A stretch of 64,000 nucleotides of DNA from Lichenicola sp964247755. Lineage in GTDB: Bacteria > Pseudomonadota > Alphaproteobacteria > Acetobacterales > Acetobacteraceae. A program made the translations under genes and the position numbers. The stretch is taken from positions 62,001-126,000 of the forward strand of contig CAXTVX010000002.1 in NCBI GenBank assembly GCA_964247755.1. Reading direction: 5' to 3'. The notes under the pieces are model-generated. The model saw only the letters and a list, made by a program, of their open reading frames with translations. It was not told the origin of the DNA and searched no databases. This document shows positions 44,715-54,333 of the stretch, one piece after another (position 1 is the first letter of the stretch; every line of letters starts with the position of its first letter).

Positions 44715-45320
44715 TCAGCTCGGGGCACCGACCAGCTGCCGGTGCAGGCGCTTCAGGCGGCCGGGACCGTCCTCGATCATCGGGTCGAGCCGGAGCACGT
44801 GCTCCCAGGCGTCGAACGCCTCCCTCGGCTGGTTCTCCCGCTCCTCGATCCCGCTCAGCGCGGACCAGGACGGGACGTCGCCCGGATCGCGGGCGAGTGC
44901 CCCGCCGAGGTCGGTGATCGCGCCGTCGGCGTCGTCCGCGGTGGCGCGCACCGCGGCGCGTTGGCGCCACAGCACCGCCTGGTCGGGCTGCAACGCGAGG
45001 GCGTCGTCCATGTCGTCGCGTGCGTCGCGCAACGCGCCGTCCGACAGCTCGCGCTGCGCCCGGTGCAGCAGGAGCAGCACGGTCGGCGACAGGCGGGAGG
45101 TCCTGAACGCCTCGAGCCGGGCAGCGACGGTGGCGGCTCCGGCGGTGTCGGGGGCCTGCAGCAGCAGCGCTTCGAGCGAGGCCAAAGCGTGATCGGGGGC
45201 GGGGGCGGGCGACGCGGCGGGGGGCGCGGCCGGAGCCGCGGCGGCCATGACGGGCCAGGCCAGCAGCAGCGCCACCGGCAGGCGGGTCAGGAAGGCCGGG
45301 GCGGCCCGAGGCCGCATCAT
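44715..45320 (-). CDS. exported TPR-repeat protein
   Basis: 201 residues: a signal peptide (AFLTRLPVALLLAWPVMAAAAPAA), an Ala/Pro linker, then three TPR-like helix pairs (RDARDDMDDALALQPDQAVLWRQRAAVR, DGAITDLGGALARDPGDVPSWSALSGIEER, AFDAWEHVLRLDPM). Probably periplasmic. It lies 31 bases after rpmJ on the same strand. Partner unknown. Confidence 0.78.
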   Translation of the reverse strand: MMRPRAAPAFLTRLPVALLLAWPVMAAAAPAAPPAASPAPAPDHALASLEALLLQAPDTAGAATVAARLEAFRTSRLSPTVLLLLHRAQRELSDGALRDARDDMDDALALQPDQAVLWRQRAAVRATADDADGAITDLGGALARDPGDVPSWSALSGIEERENQPREAFDAWEHVLRLDPMIEDGPGRLKRLHRQLVGAPS

Positions 45321-45351
45321 GCGGGCCCGGCTCGATCCGGCCCGGTCCGGC

Positions 45352-45477
45352 TCAGCCCTGGCGGGCCTTCATGCGCGGGTTCTTCTTGTTGATGACGTAG
45401 ACCCTGCCGTGGCGGCGCACCACGCGGCAATCCTTGTCGCGCACCTTGGCGGACTTCAGGCTGTTTCTGATCTTCAT
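45352..45477 (-). CDS. rpmJ: 50S ribosomal protein L36 (zinc-free form)
   Basis: 41 residues: MKIRNSLKSAKVRDKDCRVV, then RRHGRVYVINKKNPRMKARQG. This is the longer C-minus form of L36 that keeps one Cys but lacks the CxxC/CxxxxH zinc ligands. The gene is too short for ordinary gene calling. Spacing and composition are right; the ATG sits at 45477. Confidence 0.95.
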   Translation of the reverse strand: MKIRNSLKSAKVRDKDCRVVRRHGRVYVINKKNPRMKARQG

Positions 45478-45709
45478 GGTCCGACCTTCGTGAGCGGCTG
45501 AGCGCTGGAGGAAGGCGCGGCATAAAGGCGCCCCCGTGGAGTGTCAATCACGCGCTAGGGGGCGGACGGGCGGCTGCGCATAAGGCGCGCTGATCGAGGC
45601 GCCAGGAAGTATCTACTGGATCCCATGCCGCAGTGCACCATATGCGGACTCCGCGACGGCCGCCTCGGTGCCGGACGCGCCGCACATTTCACCGGTTCCG
45701 GAGATTTCC

Positions 45710-46261
45710 ATGCTGACAGTCGGCGACAGGTTTCCGTCGTTCACGCTCACCGCCGTCAAGGCCGGGCCGCAAGGACTGGATCCCGCCACCGCGTTCACCG
45801 AGATCACCGACGCGACCGATGCCGGCAAGTGGAAGCTGGTGTTCTTCTGGCCGAAGGACTTCACCTTCGTCTGCCCGACCGAGATCGTGGCGTTCGGCAA
45901 GCTCCACGCCGACTTCGCCGACCGCGACACCGTGGTCTACGGCGTGTCGACCGACAGCGAGTTCGTGCACATGAACTGGCGCCTGCACCACGACGACCTC
46001 AGGACGCTAGCCATCCCGATGCTGGCCGACATCAAGCGCGAGCTGGCCCAGGGCGCCGGCGTGCTGTCGCGCACCGAGGGCGTGGCGCTGCGCGCGACCT
46101 TCCTGGTCGATCCGGACGGAATCGTCCGCTACGCCGCGGTCAACGACCTGTCGGTCGGCCGCAACCCGCAGGAGGTGATGCGCGTGCTCGACGCGCTGCA
46201 GAGCGACGAGCTGTGCCCCTGCAACTGGAACAAGGGCGAGGAACACCTCAAGGCCGCCTGA
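45710..46261 (+). CDS. ahpC: alkyl hydroperoxide reductase AhpC, AhpD-dependent type
   Basis: 2-Cys peroxiredoxin reducing peroxides and peroxynitrite. 183 residues: the peroxidatic Cys55 in DFTFVCPTEIVAF, and two Cys near the end, Cys169 and Cys171 (ELCPCNW). The three-cysteine pattern is that of mycobacterial AhpC, which is reduced by AhpD rather than AhpF. ATG 45710 begins MLTVGDRFPSF. ahpD follows after 38 bases. No OxyR box could be placed upstream. Confidence 0.93.
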   Translation: MLTVGDRFPSFTLTAVKAGPQGLDPATAFTEITDATDAGKWKLVFFWPKDFTFVCPTEIVAFGKLHADFADRDTVVYGVSTDSEFVHMNWRLHHDDLRTLAIPMLADIKRELAQGAGVLSRTEGVALRATFLVDPDGIVRYAAVNDLSVGRNPQEVMRVLDALQSDELCPCNWNKGEEHLKAA

Positions 46262-46299
46262 TCCCGGCCCCGCCGCTTCCACCCATCCCGGAGACTCCG

Positions 46300-46851
46300 A
46301 TGTCGATCGAGACGCTCAAGGCGCGCATTCCCGACTACGCCAAGGACCTGAAGCTCAACCTCGGCTCGCTGGCCAACGAGACCCTGCTCACCACGCAGCA
46401 GCTGGCCGGCACTTTCCTGGTGTCCGCGCTGGCCTCGCGCAACCCGCTGGTGATCGAAGCGATCGCGGCCGAGTTCGGCCCGAAGCTGAGCCCCGAGGCG
46501 CTCGCCGCCGCGAAGGCGGCCGCCGCGATCATGGGCATGAACAACGTGTACTACCGCTTCGTGCACACCGTCGGCGGCGACTACGCCAACCTGCCGGCGC
46601 GGCTGCGCATGAACGTCATCGGCAAGCCCGGCGTCGACAAGGTCGACTTCGAGCTGTGGTCGCTGGCGGTGTCGGCCATCAATGGCTGCGGCATGTGCAT
46701 GGAAGCCCACGAGAAGACGGTGCGCGGGCACGGCCTGAGCACCGAGCAGGTGCAGGCGGCGGTGCGGATCGCCGCCGTGGTGCATGCGGTCGCGGTGGCG
46801 ATCGAGGGCGACGAGGCGCTGCAGGTCGAGGCGGTCGCCAGGGCTGCCTGA
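46300..46851 (+). CDS. ahpD: alkyl hydroperoxidase AhpD
   Basis: 183 residues; thiol reductant for AhpC with its own peroxidase activity. Glu118, Cys130, Cys133 and His137 (FELWSLAVSAINGCGMCMEAH) fall at the same numbers as the catalytic residues of the Mycobacterium tuberculosis protein. ATG 46300. It forms a two-gene operon with ahpC. The gene ends within a 16-bp tandem repeat. Confidence 0.93.
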   Translation: MSIETLKARIPDYAKDLKLNLGSLANETLLTTQQLAGTFLVSALASRNPLVIEAIAAEFGPKLSPEALAAAKAAAAIMGMNNVYYRFVHTVGGDYANLPARLRMNVIGKPGVDKVDFELWSLAVSAINGCGMCMEAHEKTVRGHGLSTEQVQAAVRIAAVVHAVAVAIEGDEALQVEAVARAA

Positions 46852-46886
46852 TGATCGGGCTGCCTGATGATCGGGCTGCCTGATCC
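46841..46886. repeat. 16-bp tandem repeat, about 2.9 copies, at the ahpD stop
   Basis: Copies of GGGCTGCCTGATGATC begin at 46841, 46857 and 46873. The first copy contains the ahpD stop, so the repeat gives successive TGA codons in the 3' flank. Confidence 0.8.
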
Positions 46887-46899
46887 GGCCGCCTGATCC

Positions 46900-47823
46900 T
46901 CAGAACGGTCCGGCTCCGCGTCGGGCCGGCACCGGCTGCACGTAGAGCACCTGGTGCGGATACGAGATCCACACCCGATGGCTGCGCAGGTAGTCGGCGC
47001 CGAGCAGCGTGACGCCGGTATCGCCGACCTCCAGGACAGCCGGTGCGAACCGCTCCGGCCCGACCTGGAGGCTGTCGAACCGGTGCAGCCGCATCGGGTT
47101 GCGGTTGCCGTCGATGCCGGTCCCGATCGTGGCCGGGTCGGTCGCCATCGACGCGTCGGTGGCGCCGCCGCTTCGTCCTGCCGTGCGGTCGAGCACGGTG
47201 CGGCCTGCGCCGCTGTCCAGCACCGCCGGGACGGCGTGCCCGTCGATGGCGATCGGCAGGTCGATCTGGGTATCGTTTTCCAGCTGGAACGGGATTCGAT
47301 ACATCACGCCCTCCGGCCAGGGCCGCAGGTTGTCGCCGCAGCCCTGCTCCCGGTACAGCGACACGCGATGCGCCGGCAGGTCGAGGGCGACGTCGTAGCC
47401 AGCCAGGAAGTCGCCGCCGAACAGCCCGGCGAGCGGCAGGCCGTCGATCCGGCCATGCCAGCGGCCGGCGGTGACGAACTGCACGTTCCGCGCGACCATG
47501 TGGTCGAGGCGCAGGATGTCGACCGTGGCGTCGCGCGCGAACACGGCGCCACCGGTGCCGACCAGCACGTGGCGGTTCTCGAAGCTGGCCGGCAGGTTCA
47601 GCGTCACGGCGGCGTCCTCGAATATGGTGGACACGCGGGCGCCGGTGTCGACGATGAAGGCGACCGGTACGCCATCGACGGCCGCCCGGATGATCGGCTG
47701 GCGGCGTTCGTTGAGCACCGGCAGCACGGCCAGCTCGTGCATCACGCAGCCTGCCGGCGCCGGCTGGTCGGCGCAGGCGGCGACCGGCAGCAGCGCGGCG
47801 AGCAGCACCGCCCGCTGCCTCAC
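46900..47823 (-). CDS. retropepsin-like aspartic protease lipoprotein
   Basis: 307 residues from a GTG start, with lipobox VAAC (Cys17). There are two pepsin-type halves: the first active Asp in FIVDTGARVSTIF (Asp59) and the second in AVLDSGAGRTVLD, with the flap-like strands LVGTGGAVFA and GLFGGDFLAGYDVALDL. The duplicated arrangement in one chain differs from retroviral dimers and matches the bacterial PF13650/13975-type proteins. The role is probably in the periplasm. GTG 47823 overlaps the thiD stop by four bases (GTGA). Confidence 0.82.
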   Translation of the reverse strand: MRQRAVLLAALLPVAACADQPAPAGCVMHELAVLPVLNERRQPIIRAAVDGVPVAFIVDTGARVSTIFEDAAVTLNLPASFENRHVLVGTGGAVFARDATVDILRLDHMVARNVQFVTAGRWHGRIDGLPLAGLFGGDFLAGYDVALDLPAHRVSLYREQGCGDNLRPWPEGVMYRIPFQLENDTQIDLPIAIDGHAVPAVLDSGAGRTVLDRTAGRSGGATDASMATDPATIGTGIDGNRNPMRLHRFDSLQVGPERFAPAVLEVGDTGVTLLGADYLRSHRVWISYPHQVLYVQPVPARRGAGPF

Positions 47824-48623
47824 CCCACGCGCACCATGTGGTTCAGCGGCCCGGCCCCGGCGCCGTAGCCGGGTGCGGCACCGATCGCCGCCCGCACGTA
47901 GTCGCGCGCCCGCACCACCGCGGGACGCAGCGCCATCCCCTGCGCCAGGCCGGTCGCCACCGCGCTGGCCAGGGTGCAGCCGGTGCCGTGGGTGTGGCGG
48001 GTGTCGATGCGGGGTGCGGCGAAGCGTTCACGGCCGTCGGGCGTCGCCAGCAGGTCGACGACCTCCTCGCCCGGCAGGTGGCCGCCCTTCAGCAGCACCG
48101 CCGGCACGCCCAGGGCGAGCAGCGCGTCCGCGGCCCGGTGCATGTCGTCCACGCTGTCGATCCGCAGGCCCGACAGCGCTTCGGCTTCCGGCAGGTTGGG
48201 CGTCAGCAGCGTCGCCAGCGGCAGCAGGTTGCGCCTGAGGCTGTCCATCGCGTCCGCCGCCAGCAGCCGGTGTCCGCCCTTGGCCACCATCACCGGGTCC
48301 AGCACCAGGGGCACGCCGCGGTGCCGGCCGAGGCAGTCGGCCACGGTCTCGATCAGGGCCGGGTCGCCCAGCATGCCGGTCTTGAAGGCGTCGGCGCCGA
48401 GATCGGCCAGCACGCACTCGATCTGCAGGCGCAGGAAGTCCGGCGGCACCGGCAGCACGCCGTGCACGCCGAGCGTGTTCTGCGCCGTCAGCGCGGTGAC
48501 CGCGGTCATGGCGTAGCCGCCCAGCGCGGTCGCAGTCTTGATGTCGGCCTGGATGCCGGCGCCGCCGCCGGAATCGCTGCCGGCTATGATCAGGATGCGG
48601 CCGGGCGGGATGGGACCGGCCAC
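47820..48623 (-). CDS. thiD: hydroxymethylpyrimidine/phosphomethylpyrimidine kinase
   Basis: Two successive phosphorylations of HMP for thiamine synthesis. 267 residues of the ribokinase fold: IIAGSDSGGGAGIQADIKT, LDPVMVAKGG, TPNLPEAEALSG, LLKGGHLPG and the anion hole THGTGCTLASAVA. The start is GTG 48623. It follows glmM by three bases and overlaps the next gene. No TPP riboswitch seen. Confidence 0.94.
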   Translation of the reverse strand: MAGPIPPGRILIIAGSDSGGGAGIQADIKTATALGGYAMTAVTALTAQNTLGVHGVLPVPPDFLRLQIECVLADLGADAFKTGMLGDPALIETVADCLGRHRGVPLVLDPVMVAKGGHRLLAADAMDSLRRNLLPLATLLTPNLPEAEALSGLRIDSVDDMHRAADALLALGVPAVLLKGGHLPGEEVVDLLATPDGRERFAAPRIDTRHTHGTGCTLASAVATGLAQGMALRPAVVRARDYVRAAIGAAPGYGAGAGPLNHMVRVG

Positions 48624-48626
48624 GCC

Positions 48627-49985
48627 TCAGGCCGCCAGGGCAGCGCGCCGGATCGCCTCGCACACGCCAGCGACGACGCGGGCGACCAGCGCCTCGTCCT
48701 CCGCTTCCGCCATCACCCGCACCACGGGCTCGGTGCCGCTTTCGCGCAGCAGCAGCCGTCCGGTGGCGCCCAGCTCGTTCTCGGCCCAGCGCCTGGCCTC
48801 GATCACCGCCGGGCTGGTCAGCGGCGAGCGCCCGCTGAAGCGCTCGTTGCGGAGCAGCTGCGGGAACGGCGTGAACAGGCGCAGCACCTGGCTCGCCGGC
48901 TGGCCGTGCTCGACCAGCACCGACAGCACCTGGAGGGCGGCGATCAGCCCGTCGCCGGTGGTGGCGAAGTCCGACACCACCATGTGGCCGGACTGCTCGC
49001 CGCCGACGTTCATGCCGAGCTCGCGCATCCGCTCCACCACGTAGCGGTCGCCGACCGCGGTGCGCTCCAGCCGGAGGCCCGCTTCCGCCAGCAGCCTCTC
49101 CAGACCCATGTTGGACATCACCGTGGCGACGACCCCGCCGCCGCGCAGCCGGCCGCTGGCGGCCCAGGAGCCGGCGATCAGCGCCAGGATCTGGTCGCCG
49201 TCCACCAGCTGGCCGCGCTCGTCGCAGATCAGCAGCCGGTCGGCGTCGCCGTCCAGCGCCAGGCCGAGGTCGGCGCGATGCTCCAGCACCGCGGCACTGA
49301 GCGCCTGCGGGCTGGTCGAGCCGCACTGGTGGTTGATGTTGAGCCCGTCGGGGTTGCAGCCGATCCGCACCACCTCGGCGCCCAGCTCCCAGAGTGCCGT
49401 GGGGGCGACGCGGTAGGCGGCGCCGTTGGCGCAGTCGATCACGATGCGCAACCCGTCCAGGCGGCGGCCGCGCGGGAAGCTGGCCTTGGCGCTTTCCACG
49501 TAGCGGCCGGCGGCGTCGGTCAGGCGCGAGGCGCGGCCGATCAGGTCGGGAGCGGCGAGCCGACCGGACAGGTCCGAGCCCATCAGGGCCTCGATCTCCT
49601 CCTCCGCGTCGTCGGACAGCTTGAACCCGTCCGGGCCGAACAGCTTGATGCCGTTGTCCTCGAACGCGTTGTGCGAGGCGGAGATCATCACGCCGAGGTC
49701 GGCGCGGAGCGAGCGGGTGAGCAGCGCGATCGCCGGCGTCGGCAGCGGTCCGACCAGGGTGACGTCGATGCCGGCGGACAGGAAGCCCGACACCAGGGCG
49801 CACTCGATCATGTAGCCGGACAGGCGGGTGTCCTTGCCGAGCACGACGCGGTGGCGGTGGGTGCCGCGACGGAAGCGCAGGCCGGCGGCCTGGCCCAGGC
49901 GCTGCGCCACCTCCACCGTCATCGGGTCGACGTTGGCGGTGCCCCTGATCCCGTCGGTCCCGAACAGCTTCCGCCCACCGCCCAT
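48627..49985 (-). CDS. glmM: phosphoglucosamine mutase
   Basis: Converts GlcN-6-P to GlcN-1-P for peptidoglycan and LPS synthesis. 452 residues: N-terminal FGTDGIRGTANVDPMT, the phosphoserine in GVMISASHNAFEDNG (Ser104), the Mg loop DGDADRLL and the sugar-binding EQSGH. ATG 49985 is preceded by AAGGG at seven bases and gives the usual start MGGGRKLFGTDG. An ATG at 50027 would add 14 residues and overlap folP by eight bases. Confidence 0.95.
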   Translation of the reverse strand: MGGGRKLFGTDGIRGTANVDPMTVEVAQRLGQAAGLRFRRGTHRHRVVLGKDTRLSGYMIECALVSGFLSAGIDVTLVGPLPTPAIALLTRSLRADLGVMISASHNAFEDNGIKLFGPDGFKLSDDAEEEIEALMGSDLSGRLAAPDLIGRASRLTDAAGRYVESAKASFPRGRRLDGLRIVIDCANGAAYRVAPTALWELGAEVVRIGCNPDGLNINHQCGSTSPQALSAAVLEHRADLGLALDGDADRLLICDERGQLVDGDQILALIAGSWAASGRLRGGGVVATVMSNMGLERLLAEAGLRLERTAVGDRYVVERMRELGMNVGGEQSGHMVVSDFATTGDGLIAALQVLSVLVEHGQPASQVLRLFTPFPQLLRNERFSGRSPLTSPAVIEARRWAENELGATGRLLLRESGTEPVVRVMAEAEDEALVARVVAGVCEAIRRAALAA

Positions 49986-50019
49986 CACACGCCCTTCCGG
50001 CTTCCCGGACCGATTTAGC

Positions 50020-51054
50020 TCAGCCATGGATCGCCTGCCAGAGACGCACCGCCTGCACCGTTTCCGCCACGTCGTGCACGCGCAGGATGCAGCCCGGCAG
50101 CGACAGTGCCGGCAGGGCGGCGGCGATCGAGCCAGGGAACCGGTCGGTCACCGACGCGGCCCCGCCGATGCGGCCGACGAAGCCCTTGCGCGACACGCCC
50201 AGCAGCACCCGGCAGCCGAAACCGGCCAGGATCGGCAGGCGGCGCAGCAGCTCCAGGTTCTGCGCGTCGGTCTTCGCGAAGCCGATGCCGGGATCGACCA
50301 GCAGGCGGGCACGGTCGATGCCGGCGCGTTCCGCTCCCGCGATCCGCCCGGCCAGCTCATGCACCACGTCGACCGCGACGTCGCCGTATTCGGTCAGCGA
50401 CTGCATGGTCTGCGGCGTGCCGCGCATGTGCATCAACACCACCGGGCAGGATGCGGCGGCCAGCACCCCGCGCGACGCCGGATCGTGCGCCAGCGCCGAC
50501 ACGTCGTTGACCAGGCGTGCGCCGGCGTCGAGGGCGGCGCGCATGGTAGCGGCGTTGCGCGTGTCCACCGACAGCGGGACCCCCTGCCCGGCCAGCGCCC
50601 GGAGCAGCGGCAGCACGCGGGCCTGCTCCTCCTCGGGGGGCACCGGCACGGCACCCGGCCGGGTGCTTTCGCCGCCGATGTCGAGGAGGTCGGCGCCGGC
50701 CTCGATCATGGCGCGGGCGGCGGCCACCGCGCGGTCGAGGTCGGCATGGCGGCCGCCGTCGCTGAAGCTGTCCGGCGTGCGGTTCAGGATGCCCATGACC
50801 AGCGGGCCGGGCGGCAGGCCGGCGGTGGCGGGCGGCATCGTCAGCCTGGACCGCAGCGTCGCCCAATTGTCCGGGATGGCGGTGGCGGGGACGATGCGGC
50901 GGGTGTGGTTCTCGATCAGCGCGGCCAGGGAGAACGCGGCGGGGCCTCCGGCGAGCGGAAGGGCGGCACCGGCAGCACGGGCGTCTCGGGCGGCAGGGCC
51001 ATGCAGCAGGCCGAGCGGCTCGATCAGGCGGTGCGTCGTCATCGTCTCAGGCAT
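50020..51054 (-). CDS. folP: dihydropteroate synthase
   Basis: Joins 6-hydroxymethyl-dihydropterin pyrophosphate and p-aminobenzoate. 344 residues; the first 80 are an extension beyond the usual 270-280. The core motifs are VMGILNRTPDSFSDGG, LLDIGGESTRPGA, LSVDTRNAATMRAAL, VLMHMRG, LVDPGIGFAKT and LLGVSRKGFVG. The start may be ATG 51054 or 51042. It is followed by glmM and thiD, the standard alphaproteobacterial order. Confidence 0.94.
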   Translation of the reverse strand: MPETMTTHRLIEPLGLLHGPAARDARAAGAALPLAGGPAAFSLAALIENHTRRIVPATAIPDNWATLRSRLTMPPATAGLPPGPLVMGILNRTPDSFSDGGRHADLDRAVAAARAMIEAGADLLDIGGESTRPGAVPVPPEEEQARVLPLLRALAGQGVPLSVDTRNAATMRAALDAGARLVNDVSALAHDPASRGVLAAASCPVVLMHMRGTPQTMQSLTEYGDVAVDVVHELAGRIAGAERAGIDRARLLVDPGIGFAKTDAQNLELLRRLPILAGFGCRVLLGVSRKGFVGRIGGAASVTDRFPGSIAAALPALSLPGCILRVHDVAETVQAVRLWQAIHG

Positions 51055-51116
51055 GCTGCAAAAAGCGACCGTCGTCGCCAGATGCAGCGCCGTTGTTCAT
51101 CCGGTAGGAGCCTTGC

Positions 51117-52190
<1,074 letters not shown>

Positions 52191-52197
52191 CATGGAA

Positions 52198-52221
52198 AGG
52201 GCCCCGCTCGCGCGGGGCCCT
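52198..52221. terminator. hairpin between the OYE gene and ftsH, probable bidirectional terminator
   Basis: AGGGCCCCGC-TCGC-GCGGGGCCCT: perfect 10-bp stem. It begins eight bases after the OYE stop and lies 26 bases before the ftsH stop on the other strand. Confidence 0.7.
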
Positions 52222-52246
52222 GTTCGCAGGTGCTGGCAGTTCGGGC

Positions 52247-54166
52247 TCAGCCCGGCTGCGGCGCCGGGTCGAGACCGCCGCCGGTCGGCGGGAGCGGCTT
52301 GACCGTGGTCGGCACCGAGGCGCGGCGGTCCTGCATCGGCTCGTCGATCACCTTGCGCTCGACCGGCTCGCCGCGGAGCACCTGGCGGATCTCGTCGCCA
52401 GACAGGGTCTCGTACTCCAGCAGGCCGTTGGCAAGGCTGTGCAGATCGTCGATCCGGTCGGTCAGCAGCGTCTTGGCGTTGATGTAGGCCTGGTCGATGA
52501 TCGCCTTGATCTCGCTGTCGATCTCTCGGATCGTCTGCTCCGACACGTTCTTGTTCTGCGTCACCGAGTGGCCCAGGAACACCTCCTGGCCGTTGTCGCC
52601 GAACGAGATCATGCCGAGCTTGTCGCTCATGCCCCACTCGCTGACCATGCGCCGGGCCTGGTCGGTCGCCATCTTGATGTCACCGGATGCGCCATTGGAC
52701 ACGTTCTCAGCGCCGAAGATGATCTCCTCCGCGGCACGGCCGCCCATCGCCATGGTCAGCTCGGCCAGCAGCTTGGACTTGCTCTTGGAGTAGCGGTCGC
52801 CCTCCGGGAGGCTCATCACCAGGCCGAGCGCACGGCCGCGCGGGATGATGGTGGCCTTGTGCACCGGGTCGCAGCCGGGGGTGTTGATGGCGCACAGCGC
52901 GTGGCCGCCCTCGTGGTAGGCGGTCATCTTCTTCTCGGCGTCGCTCATCACCAGCGAGCGACGCTCGGCGCCCATCAACACCTTGTCCTTGGCGTTCTCG
53001 AACTCGAGCATCGCCACCGTGCGCTTGCCCATGCGGGCCGCCAGCAGCGCCGCCTCGTTCACCAGGTTGGCGAGGTCGGCACCGGAGAAGCCGGGGGTGC
53101 CGCGGGCGATGGTCTTGGGCTCGACGTCGGAGGCAAGCGGCACCTTCTTCATGTGCACGCGCAGGATCTTCTCGCGGCCGTTCACGTCCGGGTTCGGCAC
53201 CACGACCTGGCGGTCGAACCGGCCGGGACGCAGCAGCGCCGGGTCCAGCACGTCCGGACGGTTGGTGGCGGCGATCAGGATCACGCCCTCATTGCTCTCG
53301 AAGCCGTCCATCTCGACCAGCATCTGGTTGAGGGTCTGCTCGCGCTCGTCGTTGCCGCCGCCGAGGCCGGCGCCGCGATGGCGGCCGACCGCGTCGATCT
53401 CGTCGATGAAGATGATGCAGGGCGCGCTCTTCTTGCCCTGCTCGAACATGTCGCGCACGCGGGACGCGCCGACGCCCACGAACATCTCGACGAAGTCCGA
53501 GCCGGAAATGGTGAAGAACGGCACGTTGGCCTCGCCGGCGATGGCGCGCGCCAGCAGCGTCTTGCCGGTGCCGGGGGGACCGACCAGCAGCACGCCCTTG
53601 GGGATCTTGCCGCCCAGGCGCTGGAACTTCTGCGGGTCCTTGAGGAAGTGCACGATCTCCTCGAGCTCGGCCTTGGCCTCGTCGATGCCGGCCACGTCCT
53701 CGAAGGTGATGCGGCCCTGCTTCTCGGTCAGCAGCTTGGCGCGCGACTTGCCGAAGCCCATCGCGCGGCCGCCGCCGGACTGCATCTGGCGCATCACGAA
53801 GAACCAGGCGCCGATGATCAGCAGCAGCGGCGCCCACTGCAGCAGGTAGCGGAACAAGGGGTTGACGTCGCTATCCTCGGCCTTGGCCACCACCTCGACG
53901 CCCTTGTCGGTCAAGCGGGTGACCAGGCTGGGATCCTCTGGCGTGTAGGTCTCGAACGAGGTGCCGTCGGTCAGCACGCCGGACACGTTGTGGTCCTGGA
54001 TCACGACGGAGCGGACATGGCCCGCGTTCACGTCGCCGACGAAATCGGAATAGGCCAGCTGCTGCGCCGCACGCTGGCCGCTGCCGGGCTGGAACACGCT
54101 GAACAACAGCACCAGCAGCAGCGCGATGATGACCCACAGGGCCAGGTTCCGCCCGAAATTACTCAT
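52247..54166 (-). CDS. ftsH: ATP-dependent zinc metalloprotease FtsH
   Basis: Membrane AAA+ protease that degrades misfolded membrane proteins, LpxC and sigma-32. 639 residues: helices at about 8-27 and 106-126 around a periplasmic domain, Walker A GPPGTGKT (197-204), Walker B IIFIDEIDAVG, SRH region TNRPDVLDPALLRPGRFDRQ and the zinc site HEGGH (418-422). ATG 54166. It follows tilS in the usual order. The minus frame stays open into tilS, an effect of base composition and not a fusion. Confidence 0.97.
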   Translation of the reverse strand: MSNFGRNLALWVIIALLLVLLFSVFQPGSGQRAAQQLAYSDFVGDVNAGHVRSVVIQDHNVSGVLTDGTSFETYTPEDPSLVTRLTDKGVEVVAKAEDSDVNPLFRYLLQWAPLLLIIGAWFFVMRQMQSGGGRAMGFGKSRAKLLTEKQGRITFEDVAGIDEAKAELEEIVHFLKDPQKFQRLGGKIPKGVLLVGPPGTGKTLLARAIAGEANVPFFTISGSDFVEMFVGVGASRVRDMFEQGKKSAPCIIFIDEIDAVGRHRGAGLGGGNDEREQTLNQMLVEMDGFESNEGVILIAATNRPDVLDPALLRPGRFDRQVVVPNPDVNGREKILRVHMKKVPLASDVEPKTIARGTPGFSGADLANLVNEAALLAARMGKRTVAMLEFENAKDKVLMGAERRSLVMSDAEKKMTAYHEGGHALCAINTPGCDPVHKATIIPRGRALGLVMSLPEGDRYSKSKSKLLAELTMAMGGRAAEEIIFGAENVSNGASGDIKMATDQARRMVSEWGMSDKLGMISFGDNGQEVFLGHSVTQNKNVSEQTIREIDSEIKAIIDQAYINAKTLLTDRIDDLHSLANGLLEYETLSGDEIRQVLRGEPVERKVIDEPMQDRRASVPTTVKPLPPTGGGLDPAPQPG

Positions 54167-54333
54167 CTGGTCTTCTACTTCCCCGCTCGACGTGCAGCCG
54201 GAGCCGCCCGCCACAGGAGGCGGGCCGGATGATCTTAGACGACCGGCGCGCCGAAGCCACTCCGTTCGCAACCACAGATTGGGACGAGCGCCCACCGTGG
54301 AAAGTCCCGGGCCGCGATGATGTTCGGGTCGTG

